NCBI RefSeq assembly: GCF_900109195.1
Contig: NZ_FNZG01000001.1
Span: forward strand, 558,001 to 622,000
Source: Pseudooceanicola nitratireducens
Lineage (GTDB): Bacteria; Pseudomonadota; Alphaproteobacteria; Rhodobacterales; Rhodobacteraceae
Direction: 5' to 3'
Length of the DNA stretch: 64,000 nt
The first letter of the stretch is position 1, and each line of letters opens with the position of its first letter. The notes under the pieces are model-generated. The model worked only from the letters and a program-made list of their open reading frames with translations. It was not told the origin of the DNA and made no database searches. Below, piece by piece: positions 1 to 9,181 of this stretch. A program made the translations under genes and the position numbers.

Positions 1-1914
1 GGCCACCTGATGGAACGTCAGCTGGACGAGGCGGCGGGTTACCTGCTGCGCAAGTCCCTGACGGAAAAGGGCATCAAGGTGATGTGCAAGGCCAACTCCA
101 AGGAGATCCTGGGCGAAGACGGCAAGGTCCGCGCCCTGCTTCTGGACGATGGCACCGAACTGCCCTGTGACCTGCTGGTCATGGCCGTGGGCATCCGCCC
201 CTCGACCGCGCTGGCGTCCGAGGCCGGGCTGGCCGTCGGCAAGGGCGTGCACGTGGACGACCAGATGGTGACCTCGGACGCCGATATCCTGTCGCTTGGT
301 GAATGCGTCGAACACAACGGCGCAATCTTCGGCCTGGTCGCGCCGCTTTACGATCAGGCCAAGGTTCTGGCCAACACCCTGCTGGGCAAACCCGATACCT
401 TCGTGAACAAAGAGGTCTCGACCAAGCTGAAGGTCACGGGCTGCGATCTGTTCAGCGCCGGCGACTTTGCCGAGGGCGAGACCCGCGAAGACATCGTTTT
501 CCGCGATCCCGCGCGCGGTGTCTACAAACGCCTGGTGCTGGAAGGCAACCGCATCGTCGGGGCCGTCATGTACGGTGACACCGCCGACGGGGCCTGGTTC
601 TACAGCCACATCAAGGACGCCACCGACGTGGCCGAGATGCGCGACACCCTGATCTTTGGCCCGGCGTTCCAGGGGGGCGGCACTGCGGACCCTTTGGCGG
701 CCGTTGCAGCCTTGCCGGATGATGCGGAAATCTGCGGCTGCAACGGCGTTTGCAAGGGAACCATCGTCGACGCCATCAAGGGGGGGGCAGGGGATCTGCC
801 CAGCCTGAAGGCCCAGACCAAGGCCAGCGGATCCTGCGGGACCTGCACCGGCCTGGTCGAACAGCTGCTGGAACTGACGCTTGGCGACAGCTACGCGGCA
901 CCGGCCGCCCAGCCGATCTGCGCCTGCTGTGACCTGACCCACGAAGATGTCCGTCGCCTGATCAAGTCGAAAGAGCTGAAATCCCAGCCCGCCGTCTGGC
1001 AGGAACTGGGCTGGAAGACCCCGAACGGCTGCCATGTCTGCCGCCCGGCGGTGAACTTCTACCTGCTGGCGGACTGGCCGCTGGAATATCAGGACGACCT
1101 GCAGTCGCGCTTCGTCAACGAACGCAAGCACGCCAACATCCAGAAGGACGGCACCTTCAGCGTCATGCCGCGCATGTGGGGGGGCATCACCACGCCCGAC
1201 GAATTGCGCGCCATCGCCGATGCCGCCGACAAGTTCAAGGTGCCGACCGTCAAGGTCACCGGCGGCCAGCGCATCGACCTGCTGGGCGTGAAAGGCGAAG
1301 ACCTGCCCGCCATCTGGGCCGATCTGAACCGCGCCGGCATGGTCTCGGGGCATGCCTATTCCAAGGGTCTGCGCACGGTGAAGACCTGCGTCGGCACCGA
1401 TCACTGCCGGTTCGGCACGCAGGACAGCACCGGGCTTGGCATCAAGCTGGAAAAGCTGCTGTGGGGGTCCTGGACGCCGCACAAGGTCAAGCTGGGCGTT
1501 TCGGGCTGTCCGCGCAACTGCGCCGAGGCCACCTGCAAGGATGTCGGTATCGTCTGCGTCGACAGCGGCTATCAGGTCGGTGTCGCGGGGGCTGCGGGCA
1601 TGGACGTGAAGGAAACCGAACGTCTGGCCGATGCCACCACCGAGGAAGAGGCGATCGAACTGACCACCGCCTTCATCCAGCTCTATCGGGAAAACGCCAA
1701 ATACCTCGACCGGCCCTACAAATGGGTCGCGAAAGTGGGGCTCGACTGGGTCAAGGAACGCGTGGTCGACGACCTGGACAGCCGCCGCGCCCTGGTCGAA
1801 CGGTTCGAGATTTCCCAATCCGTCTATCGCAAGGATCCCTGGGCCGATCACGTTGAAAACGAACGCAAACGCTATGCCCCCCTTGCAGATCTAACCCTGG
1901 AGGCCGCGGAATGA
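1..1914 (+). CDS. nirB: Assimilatory nitrite reductase, large subunit (5' partial)
   Basis: Large subunit of cytoplasmic NAD(P)H-nitrite reductase, which reduces nitrite to ammonium. The reading frame is open to base 1, so the start and most of the FAD/NAD part lie outside the window; the ATG at 10 is internal. Visible in order: the end of a pyridine-nucleotide oxidoreductase fold, two BFD-like [2Fe-2S] domains with Cys pairs around 735-870 and 915-1050, and the sulfite/nitrite reductase half with siroheme/[4Fe-4S] cysteines near 1387-1405 (CVGTDHC) and 1507-1537 (GCPRNCAEATC). Its stop overlaps the nirD start (ATGA at 1911), implying translational coupling. Family assignment is secure. Confidence 0.95.
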   Translation, partial: GHLMERQLDEAAGYLLRKSLTEKGIKVMCKANSKEILGEDGKVRALLLDDGTELPCDLLVMAVGIRPSTALASEAGLAVGKGVHVDDQMVTSDADILSLGECVEHNGAIFGLVAPLYDQAKVLANTLLGKPDTFVNKEVSTKLKVTGCDLFSAGDFAEGETREDIVFRDPARGVYKRLVLEGNRIVGAVMYGDTADGAWFYSHIKDATDVAEMRDTLIFGPAFQGGGTADPLAAVAALPDDAEICGCNGVCKGTIVDAIKGGAGDLPSLKAQTKASGSCGTCTGLVEQLLELTLGDSYAAPAAQPICACCDLTHEDVRRLIKSKELKSQPAVWQELGWKTPNGCHVCRPAVNFYLLADWPLEYQDDLQSRFVNERKHANIQKDGTFSVMPRMWGGITTPDELRAIADAADKFKVPTVKVTGGQRIDLLGVKGEDLPAIWADLNRAGMVSGHAYSKGLRTVKTCVGTDHCRFGTQDSTGLGIKLEKLLWGSWTPHKVKLGVSGCPRNCAEATCKDVGIVCVDSGYQVGVAGAAGMDVKETERLADATTEEEAIELTTAFIQLYRENAKYLDRPYKWVAKVGLDWVKERVVDDLDSRRALVERFEISQSVYRKDPWADHVENERKRYAPLADLTLEAAE

Positions 1915-2243
1915 GCTGGATCGACATCGGATCAATCGAGGACATCCCCCTGCGCGGGGCCCGCGTGGTCAAGACGCCCAGGGGCTGCATCGCGGTCTTC
2001 CGCACCGGCCTGCAAGAGGCCTATGCCGTCTCGGACACCTGCCCGCACAAGGGCGGGCCGCTGTCGGACGGGATCGTGCATGACCGCAAGGTGACCTGCC
2101 CGCTGCACAATTGGGTCTTTTCGCTGGAAACAGGCCAGGCCCAGGGCGCGGACGAAGGCGCGATCGAGACCTTCCCCCTGAAGGTCGACGGCGGGCGCAT
2201 CCTGCTGGACGGCACGTCTGTCGGCAACAAGAGCGCCGCGTGA
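1911..2243 (+). CDS. nirD: Assimilatory nitrite reductase, small subunit (Rieske type)
   Basis: Small partner of NirB, 110 residues, the usual family size. It is a single Rieske-like domain and retains both ligand motifs (CPHKGG and CPLHNW), so it probably binds a real [2Fe-2S] cluster and passes electrons within the nitrite reductase complex; some NirD homologues lack these ligands. The start ATG overlaps the nirB stop, and its TGA shares a base with the nasA start (TGATG at 2241-2245). This places it firmly in the nirB-nirD-nasA operon. Confidence 0.95.
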   Translation: MSWIDIGSIEDIPLRGARVVKTPRGCIAVFRTGLQEAYAVSDTCPHKGGPLSDGIVHDRKVTCPLHNWVFSLETGQAQGADEGAIETFPLKVDGGRILLDGTSVGNKSAA

Positions 2244-4912
2244 TGGACGGCGCGGCCCTGCCCGGATCCACCCCGGCCCCCGCCGCCCATGCGGGAACCG
2301 AGGTGCGCTCGACCTGCCCCTATTGCGGGGTGGGCTGCGGCGTGCTGCTGACGGCGGACGGGCAGGGCGGGCTTGCCGTCCGGGGCGACCCGGACCACCC
2401 GGCGAACCGCGGGCGGCTGTGCTCCAAGGGGTCGGCGCTGGCGGAAACCGTGGGGCTTTCGGGACGTCTGCGCGCGCCGGTCGTGAACGGGGCCGAGGCC
2501 GGCTGGGACGAGGCGCTGCAACTGGTCGCGGACCGTTTCCGCGACACGATTGCCGAACACGGGCCGGATGCGGCGGCCTTCTACGTCTCGGGTCAATTGC
2601 TGACCGAAGATTACTATGTCGCCAACAAGCTGATGAAGGGCTTCATCGGGTCGGCGAATATCGACACGAATTCAAGGCTGTGCATGGCGTCTTCGGTAGC
2701 GGGGCACAAACGCGCCTTTGGCACCGACACCGTGCCCGGCACCTACGAGGACCTGGAACAGGCCGACCTGGTGGTTCTGGTGGGGTCGAACCTGGCCTGG
2801 TGTCACCCGGTGCTGTATCAGCGGCTGCTGGCCGCCCGGGCAGAACGTGGCACCAAGATCGTGGTGATCGACCCGCGCCGCACCGCCAGCTGCGACCAGG
2901 CCGAGATGCATCTGGCCATCGCGCCGGGTGGCGACGTGCCGGTCTTCAACCGCCTGCTTGCGCGGCTGTACGAGGGCGGGGCGCTGGATAAGGAATTCCT
3001 GGCGCGCACCAATGGTTTCGACGATGCTTTGCGGGCGGCGCTGACCTCGGACCCCGATCTTGCGGGCGTGCCGGTCGCGCAGCTGGATGCCTTCTGCGAC
3101 CTCTGGATGCAGCACGACAAGGTCGTGACGATCTACAGCCAGGGGGTGAACCAGTCGACCTCGGGGTCGGACAAGGTGAACGCAATCCTCAACTGCCACC
3201 TGGCCACGGGTCGGATCGGCACGCCCGGATGCGGGCCTTTCTCGGTCACCGGTCAGCCCAATGCCATGGGCGGGCGCGAGGTCGGCGGCCTGGCCAACAT
3301 GCTGGCCTGTCACCTCGATCTGGAAAACCCCGACCACCGCAGCGCGGTGCGGGAATTCTGGGGCGCGCCCTCCGTGCCCGACGCCCCCGGCAAGAAGGCG
3401 GTCGAGATGTTCCGCGCTGTCGGCGATGGCCGGATCAAGGCGCTGTGGATCATCCACACCAACCCGGCCGTCACCATGCCCGACGCGGATGCCGTGCGCG
3501 CCGCCATCCAGGGCTGCGATTTCGTTGTGGTCAGCGACATCACCGGGGCCACCGACACCGCGCGGCTGGCCGATGTGCTGCTGCCCGCCAGTGCCTGGGC
3601 CGAAAAGGACGGCACCGTCACCAATTCCGACCGGACCATCAGTCGCCAGCGCTCTGTCCTCCCCGCGCCTGGCACGGCCCGCCCCGACTGGGATATTCTG
3701 GCCGAGGTGGGTCGTCGGATGGGCTGGGGCACGGCCTTCGACTATGAAACCCCGGCCGAGATCTTTCGCGAATATGCCGCGCTTTCGGGTATCACCGGCC
3801 AGTTCGGACGGGATTTCGACATCTCGGCCCTCAGCGATCTGGACGACGCGGGCTATGACGCCCTGTCGCCCGCACGCTGGCCGCTGACGCCGACGCGGCA
3901 GGGCGGGCGGTTCTTCGGGGACGGGCAGTTCTTTCATCCCGACGGCAAGGCACGGTTCATCCCGGTGACGCATCGCCCGCCGGCGGCGCGCACCGACCGG
4001 CGCTATCCCTTCCGGCTGAACACGGGCCGGATCCGCGACCAGTGGCACACGATGACGCGCACCGCCCTGTCGCCGCGCCTCTCGGCCCATCTGGCCGAGC
4101 CCTATCTGGATATCCACCCTGCCGATGCCGCCGAACTGGGCGTGTCGCCCGCCGATCTGGTGCAGGTGCACAGCCCCGCCGGTCAGGCCATCCTGCGCGC
4201 CCGCATCACCGATGCGCAACGCCGGGGCGAGGTCTTTGCCCCCATGCATTGGACCGGTGAAACCGCGCCCTCGGCCCGGATCGACGCGCTGGTGCCGGGT
4301 GAAACCGATCCCGTCTCGGGGCAGCCGGAAAGCAAGGCCGCCGTGGTCCGCGTGACCCGGCTGGCAGCCGCATGGTATGGCTTTGCGGTCTCTTCCGCCC
4401 CGATGGCATTGGACACGCCCTATTGGGCGCTGGCCCGCACCGGCGCGGGCTATCGCGCGGAACTGGCGGGGCTTGATCCGGTCGAGGACTGGGAAGACAC
4501 GGCCCGCCGCCTGCTGAATGCGCCGGACAGCGCCCGCGCCATGATCGTCACCGATCCGGGCCGGGGCAGCGCCCGTGTCGCCCTGTTCGACGGCGACCGT
4601 CTGATCGGCGCGCTTTTCGTGGCGCGCGAACCGGTGGCGGTGATGCGCGATTACCTGGCGACCCTGCCGGGCAGCGAGGAACCCGGCGTGCTCTCGGGCC
4701 GTCCGGCGGGGGACCGCCCCGATCCCGGCCCGATCCTGTGTTCCTGCTTTGGCGTCGGGGTGAACACCATCGTCACCGCGATCGAAACCCAGGGGCTGGC
4801 CACGGTCGGCGCAATAGGAGAGGCCCTGCAGGCGGGCACCAATTGCGGCTCGTGCCGGCCCGAGATTGCCGCTATTCTTGCCCGTGTCCATCAACAGGAG
4901 GCGGCGGAATGA
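2243..4912 (+). CDS. nasA: Assimilatory nitrate reductase catalytic subunit with C-terminal BFD domain
   Basis: Cytoplasmic molybdopterin (bis-MGD) nitrate reductase, 889 residues, reducing nitrate to nitrite for NirBD. The N-terminal [4Fe-4S] motif is CPYCGVGC (C25, C28, C32) with the fourth Cys at residue 60 (RLCSKG). The molybdopterin oxidoreductase and dinucleotide-binding domains follow. The last ~60 residues form a BFD-like [2Fe-2S] domain (CSC and CGSC pairs), typical of NAD(P)H-linked NasA proteins. An upstream in-frame ATG exists inside nirD, but the start at 2243 overlaps the nirD stop and leaves the usual short lead before the Fe-S motif. The stop overlaps the next start (ATGA at 4909). 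Confidence 0.95.
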   Translation: MDGAALPGSTPAPAAHAGTEVRSTCPYCGVGCGVLLTADGQGGLAVRGDPDHPANRGRLCSKGSALAETVGLSGRLRAPVVNGAEAGWDEALQLVADRFRDTIAEHGPDAAAFYVSGQLLTEDYYVANKLMKGFIGSANIDTNSRLCMASSVAGHKRAFGTDTVPGTYEDLEQADLVVLVGSNLAWCHPVLYQRLLAARAERGTKIVVIDPRRTASCDQAEMHLAIAPGGDVPVFNRLLARLYEGGALDKEFLARTNGFDDALRAALTSDPDLAGVPVAQLDAFCDLWMQHDKVVTIYSQGVNQSTSGSDKVNAILNCHLATGRIGTPGCGPFSVTGQPNAMGGREVGGLANMLACHLDLENPDHRSAVREFWGAPSVPDAPGKKAVEMFRAVGDGRIKALWIIHTNPAVTMPDADAVRAAIQGCDFVVVSDITGATDTARLADVLLPASAWAEKDGTVTNSDRTISRQRSVLPAPGTARPDWDILAEVGRRMGWGTAFDYETPAEIFREYAALSGITGQFGRDFDISALSDLDDAGYDALSPARWPLTPTRQGGRFFGDGQFFHPDGKARFIPVTHRPPAARTDRRYPFRLNTGRIRDQWHTMTRTALSPRLSAHLAEPYLDIHPADAAELGVSPADLVQVHSPAGQAILRARITDAQRRGEVFAPMHWTGETAPSARIDALVPGETDPVSGQPESKAAVVRVTRLAAAWYGFAVSSAPMALDTPYWALARTGAGYRAELAGLDPVEDWEDTARRLLNAPDSARAMIVTDPGRGSARVALFDGDRLIGALFVAREPVAVMRDYLATLPGSEEPGVLSGRPAGDRPDPGPILCSCFGVGVNTIVTAIETQGLATVGAIGEALQAGTNCGSCRPEIAAILARVHQQEAAE

Positions 4913-5799
4913 CATTGGCGACCCATGTCCGTACCTTGGGGCGCGGACCGGGGCGATCGCGATCCCTGACGCGCGACGAGGCAACAGAGGCAATGCAGAT
5001 CATGCTGTCAGGAGAGGCCGAGCCTCAGGCGGTCGGCGCGCTTCTGATGCTTTTGCGGATGAAAGGCGAAACCGCCGAGGAAATCGCCGGCTTTGCCGAG
5101 GCCGCCCAGGCGGCGATTGCGCCGGTGCAGGGCGTGGCGCTGGACTGGCCCTCTTATGCGGCGGGGCGCACCCGGGGGCTGCCGCATTTCCTGACCGCCG
5201 CCCGGCAGATCGCCGACGCGGGCCACCCGGTGCTGATCCACGGCTGGAACGGGGCCGATACGGCGGTGCGCGACGGCCTGACCGCGCGCGGCATCGCCCG
5301 CACCGAGACAGCGGAAGAGGCCAGCGACCGGATCGCCCGCGACGGCATCGCCTATATGCAGATCGAAACCGCGCATCCCGCGCTGTTTGCCCTGCTGAAC
5401 CTGCGCGGCGTTCTGGGCCTGCGGTCCTGCGTCAACACCGTCTGCCGGATGCTGAACCCGGGCCGGGCCAGGGCCAGTGTGCAGGGGGTGTTCCACCCGC
5501 CGTACCGCCTTCTGCAATCGGATGCCGCGCAGCTTCTGGGCTGGCGGTCGCTGAGCGTGATCAAGGGCGGCGGCGGCGAATTCGAGCGCAACCCCGCCAA
5601 GGACATCGCCGCCTTTGGGCTGCGCGCGGGCCAGCCGTGGCAGGACACCTACCCGGCGCTAACCGACGAAACCCGGCGGCTGAATGCCGATGTGCAGGAC
5701 GAGGCCTTCGAACGCGCTATCATTGAAGGCACGAAACGCATCGCCCTTGATACCCTGGCCGGACGCGACGCCCCGGCGGAAACCCACGAACCGGCCTGA
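4909..5799 (+). CDS. ybiB: TrpD2/YbiB-type glycosyltransferase-family protein
   Basis: 296 residues with the anthranilate phosphoribosyltransferase fold: an N-terminal helical bundle (about 1-75) and a larger domain ending in the VIKGGGGEFERNP stretch. Known YbiB/TrpD2 proteins have this fold but bind nucleic acid and are not tryptophan enzymes. The gene overlaps nasA by four bases (ATGA) and precedes cysG, so it is co-transcribed with nitrate assimilation genes. No tryptophan genes are nearby. Its role here is unknown; a helper or regulatory function in nitrate assimilation is inference. Confidence 0.8.
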   Translation: MTLATHVRTLGRGPGRSRSLTRDEATEAMQIMLSGEAEPQAVGALLMLLRMKGETAEEIAGFAEAAQAAIAPVQGVALDWPSYAAGRTRGLPHFLTAARQIADAGHPVLIHGWNGADTAVRDGLTARGIARTETAEEASDRIARDGIAYMQIETAHPALFALLNLRGVLGLRSCVNTVCRMLNPGRARASVQGVFHPPYRLLQSDAAQLLGWRSLSVIKGGGGEFERNPAKDIAAFGLRAGQPWQDTYPALTDETRRLNADVQDEAFERAIIEGTKRIALDTLAGRDAPAETHEPA

Positions 5800-5842
5800 T
5801 CGCCGACCCACCACGCAGCCCTGACCCAATAGGAGCCACGTC

Positions 5843-6883
5843 ATGAAAGCCTTCCCGATGTTCATTCGCACCACCGACCGCCGCGTGGTCATCGTGGGTG
5901 GTGGCGAACAGGCGGCCCAGAAGGCCCGGCTGATGTTGAAGACCGACGCGCAGATCGTGCTGGTCGCGCCCGAGCTGGACGAGGAACTGACCGCTTTGGT
6001 CGAAGAGGGCCGGGCGACGCAGGAAACGACCCTTTCGGCGGCCAGTTTCGACGCGGCCGCCATGGCCTTTATCGCCACCGGCTGCCCCGGCTTTGACGGG
6101 GCAGCCCAGGCGCTGGCCCGCGCTGCGCGCTGCCCGGTGAACGTGGTGGATCGCCCCGACCTGTGCGACATCACCACGCCCGCCATCGTCGATCGGGACC
6201 CGATCGTGGTGGCGATCGGCAGTGAAGGCACCTCTCCGATCCTGACGCGCGAGATCAAGACCCAGCTGGAGACCCTGCTGCCGCCGCGCATGGGCGCGCT
6301 GGCCGCGCTGGCGGGCCGTCTGCGCCCCGCCGTCGCCCGCGCCATCCCGCACCACCAGCGCCGCGCCTTCTGGGGCTGGGTCTTCCGGGGTGCCCCCCGG
6401 GCCGCCTGGAACCGCGGGGCCGAGCGTGAAGCAGCCACCGCCATCAAACAGGCCCTGGCTGAAGGGCGCGCGCCCGAAACCGACCGGGCCGGCCTTCTGT
6501 CGCTGATCGACGCGGGCGCGGGGCAGTCAGACCTGATGACCCTGCGCGCCGTCGCCCGCCTGCAAGAGGCCGATGTGATCTTCCTCTCCGGGGATCTGCC
6601 GCAGGACCTGCTGGAGCTTGCCCGCCGCGATGCCGAACGGGTGATCCTGCCTGCGCCCGGCTCTGGCACCGCCTTTCCGCTGGACGGGTTTGAACCCGCC
6701 CTTCTGGCCGAGGCCCGCGCAGGCCGCCGGGTCGTGCGCCTGAGCGGTGCAGCGGATTACGCGCATCTGTCTTGCCTTCCCGCGCCCTCGGGCTGTGATC
6801 TGGAACAGATCCCCGGTGTCGTGCTGGCTGAGGCCTCGGACAATCAGACGCGCACCCCTGGTCGCGCCGCGCCTTTGCGCTGA
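5843..6883 (+). CDS. cysG: Siroheme synthase (CysG-like) with shortened methyltransferase part
   Basis: 346 residues. Residues 1 to about 215 are the bifunctional precorrin-2 dehydrogenase/sirohydrochlorin ferrochelatase module (NAD-binding IVGGGEQAAQKA near residue 16, then ITTPAIVDRDPIVVAIGSEG). It would make siroheme for NirB. A full CysG is about 460 residues and ends in a uroporphyrinogen-III methyltransferase. Here only about 110 residues resembling its first lobe remain, and the usual GAGPGD motif reads DAGAGQSD, so methylation is probably done by another protein. The start at 5843 follows an AGGAG ribosome site. A 43-base gap separates it from the upstream gene. Confidence 0.85.
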   Translation: MKAFPMFIRTTDRRVVIVGGGEQAAQKARLMLKTDAQIVLVAPELDEELTALVEEGRATQETTLSAASFDAAAMAFIATGCPGFDGAAQALARAARCPVNVVDRPDLCDITTPAIVDRDPIVVAIGSEGTSPILTREIKTQLETLLPPRMGALAALAGRLRPAVARAIPHHQRRAFWGWVFRGAPRAAWNRGAEREAATAIKQALAEGRAPETDRAGLLSLIDAGAGQSDLMTLRAVARLQEADVIFLSGDLPQDLLELARRDAERVILPAPGSGTAFPLDGFEPALLAEARAGRRVVRLSGAADYAHLSCLPAPSGCDLEQIPGVVLAEASDNQTRTPGRAAPLR

Positions 6884-6921
6884 CATTCCGAAAATCCCGC
6901 GCTAAGCATGTCCCCGACAAG

Positions 6922-6941
6922 CGGGCCCGTCACCGGGCCCG
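6922..6941 (+). other. Strong hairpin without U tract between cysG and the FAH gene
   Basis: CGGGCCCG at 6922-6929 and again at 6934-6941 form a perfect 8-bp stem around a 4-base loop. No run of T follows, so this is not a classical intrinsic terminator. It may separate the two transcription units or protect an mRNA end. Confidence 0.4.
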
Positions 6942-6990
6942 GGCCGGGGGGAGGAGCCCTGCGGCTTTGCCAGCCCGAAGGACCAGACCC

Positions 6991-7872
6991 ATGCGCATTC
7001 TCCGTTTCACCCGCCCCGACACCCCTGAAGCACAGCCCGAGATCGGCATCCAGATCCAGGACCCCTCGGGCGATCTGGTGGTGCCCCTTTCGGCCGTGGC
7101 CCCCGATGCACCTCAGGACATGATCGCCCTGATCGCCGGCTGGGACGCCATCGCCCCGCAGTTGGCAGATGCCGCGTCGCATCGCGCCCAGGCCCTGCCG
7201 CTTGTCGATCTGACCCTGGCCGCCCCGGTGCCGAACCCGCAAAAGATCCTCGCCATCGGCTTGAACTATGCCGACCATATCGAGGAAACCGGCCTGCCGA
7301 CCCCCACCAACCAATTGTGGTTTTCCAAGCTGCCCAATGCGGTGAACGCCCCCCATGGCGACATCGAACTGCCCCGCACCGGCACCCAGATGGACTGGGA
7401 GGTCGAGATGGTCGCGGTGATCGGCAAGGGGGGGCGCCACATCAGCGCCGCCGAGGCCCCCGCCCATGTCTTCGGCTATGCGGTCGGCAATGACGTCAGC
7501 ATGCGCGACTGGCAGATGAAGACCCCGCAGTGGATCCTGGGCAAAAGCTTTGACACCCATGCGCCCTTCGGCCCCGCCATCGTGACCGCGGATGAGATCG
7601 GTGATCCCCATGGGCTGGATATCACGTGTTCGGTCAACGGTGAGATGCGGCAATCGTCGAACACCCGCCACCTGCTGTTTTCGGTCTGGGACCAGATCGA
7701 GGAGCTGAGCCGCGTGATGACCCTGATGCCCGGCGACGTGATCTTCACCGGCACCCCCGGCGGCGTTGGCATGGGCATGCAGCCGCCCGTCTACCTCCAG
7801 CCCGGCGACGTGGTCCGCTGCGCGATCTCGGGGCTTGGCGCGATCGAGAACCGGGTGGTGGCGGAAGGGTGA
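6991..7872 (+). CDS. Fumarylacetoacetate hydrolase family protein
   Basis: 293 residues of the FAH superfamily, soluble metal-dependent enzymes that hydrolyse, decarboxylate or isomerise acylpyruvate-like substrates. Typical landmarks are present: the KILAIGLNYADH entry to the core domain, the metal-binding acidic residues of DWEVEMVAVIG, YAVGNDVSMRDWQ, and the C-terminal GDVIFTGTPGGVG loop. The start at 6991 leaves the usual short N-terminal domain; a longer frame upstream has no ribosome site. The substrate cannot be told from sequence. It stands alone between the nitrate operon and an accessory region. Confidence 0.9.
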   Translation: MRILRFTRPDTPEAQPEIGIQIQDPSGDLVVPLSAVAPDAPQDMIALIAGWDAIAPQLADAASHRAQALPLVDLTLAAPVPNPQKILAIGLNYADHIEETGLPTPTNQLWFSKLPNAVNAPHGDIELPRTGTQMDWEVEMVAVIGKGGRHISAAEAPAHVFGYAVGNDVSMRDWQMKTPQWILGKSFDTHAPFGPAIVTADEIGDPHGLDITCSVNGEMRQSSNTRHLLFSVWDQIEELSRVMTLMPGDVIFTGTPGGVGMGMQPPVYLQPGDVVRCAISGLGAIENRVVAEG

Positions 7873-8017
7873 AGTAGGGGCAAAAACCGCGTCCCGCCGC
7901 CCTTCACCATCAAGGCAAAGGTTCGACACAGGCAACGGCCGCATTGCGCAGCGACGCCTTGCGAAGTCTTGGCAAGGGGCTATCCTGCCAAGATTGTAGG
8001 TTGGGTCTCGTTGTCCA

Positions 8018-8745
8018 ATGGTTACCCAATACAGTTTCGATAGTATCGTTTTCGGCTCGGTCTTCGCCGCCTGTTTTCTGTTCTTCATGGTATTGGCGGC
8101 CTATCTCCGGTCGCCAGGTGCCAAGGGCAGGGCGGGCGAAAGACGCGTCCGTGCCAGACTGCAGCGCATCTTCAAGAAGACCAACGCCCAGATCCTCAAC
8201 GATCTGACCCTGCCCAGCCAGGGCGGGACAACGCAGATCGACCATATCGTTGTCTGCAACACTGGTATTTTCGTCATTGAGACGAAGAACATGTCCGGCT
8301 GAATCTTCGGCGGGGAAAATGACAAAACCTGGACCCAGGTGATCTACGGCAGCAAGACGTGCTTACAAAACCCGCTGCGGCAGAATTTCCGCCATGCGAA
8401 GACGCTCGAGGACCTGCTGGGCGTGAACCCCGACATCCTGCGCAACATTGTCGTCTTCGTCGGAAGTGCCCGGCCAAAGGCTGAGCGCCCCGCCGGCGTC
8501 CTGTGGAGCCTGCGGGCCTTGACCGAATTCATCTCTGCCAGCCGTCTTGCCGCCCTGACGGACGCCCAGGTTATTGATAGCAGATCCGAGAGGCCGCGCT
8601 TCATAACACCCGCGCCACGCGAAAAGCGCATATAGAGAACCTGAAAGCCGAGACCGCGCAAAAGGCGCAGCAGGGCCCGTCATGCCCGCGTTGCAGCGGC
8701 GACCTCCATCAATCTAGCCGACCGTCAAAGTCTTGCGTCGCTTGA
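8018..8745 (+). pseudogene. Broken NERD-domain (nuclease-related) protein
   Basis: The frame starts with an N-terminal membrane helix (about residues 10-30) and a NERD domain with its nuclease-like core: Asp75 in TQIDHIVV and Glu88/Lys90 in VIETKN. A TGA at 8300-8302 replaces the tryptophan codon expected after ETKNMSG. The same frame then continues the domain (IFGGENDKTWTQVIYG and onward) to about 8570. The C-terminal part, IENLKAETAQKAQ followed by a Cys pair in SCPRCSGDL (8680-8706), lies in another frame, so a frameshift near 8565-8590 is also needed. The zinc-ribbon end is degenerate. Two lesions argue for real decay rather than one sequencing error. Confidence 0.75.
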
Positions 8746-8941
8746 GGCGGGTGAGGGGTAGAGAGTGATCCGCCATCCTCGAAAGGGTCGGCACCGAATT
8801 GGATCGATCAAGGTTCAGGAAACACAACGCGGCCAAGTAAAAATGTAACGGTCTAGAATGTCGGATAAATCGCGTTTGGGTTGCGTGTGTCTATCACTGC
8901 ACCTAGTGTCCCGGTATTGAAATTCTCTAGGTCCGCGAATT

Positions 8942-9181
8942 GTGAGCGACGAAATCAGATTTGATTTATCGGATGCCAATCAGCCCAAGCGGCGTAAATG
9001 GTGGCGTTGGGCAATCGGCATCCTACTGTTGCTAGCGTTTTGCGATGACGATGACGATAGGAAGCGCGAGTACTGTTATATATTCGGCGATGATAAGCGT
9101 CTGTGCTTCGATGACCCGTTGCCTCAAGACAAAGACTGCTACCTTGAGGCCGACGACAGGGTGCGCTGCTATGATCGTTAG
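8942..9181 (+). CDS. Small hypothetical protein with membrane/lipobox-like segment and a duplicated Cys-Asp motif
   Basis: 79 residues from a GTG start with a weak ribosome site. A basic segment (KRRKWWRW) is followed by a hydrophobic stretch ending LLLLAFC, which could be a transmembrane anchor or a lipoprotein signal, then a DDDDD run. The C-terminal part contains the same pattern twice: CYIFGDDKRLCFDD and CYLEADDRVRCYDR. This internal repeat is the main reason to believe it is translated. The function is not recognised; an exported disulfide-bonded or metal-binding peptide is possible. It lies just outside the left end of the tRNA-Cys element. Confidence 0.45.
   Translation: MSDEIRFDLSDANQPKRRKWWRWAIGILLLLAFCDDDDDRKREYCYIFGDDKRLCFDDPLPQDKDCYLEADDRVRCYDR

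Noticed and set aside
2672-4993. 773-codon open frame on the minus strand across nasA
   Set aside because: It is antisense to a clear molybdoenzyme, has low-complexity Arg/Gly/His-rich composition and no domain; typical of high-GC DNA.
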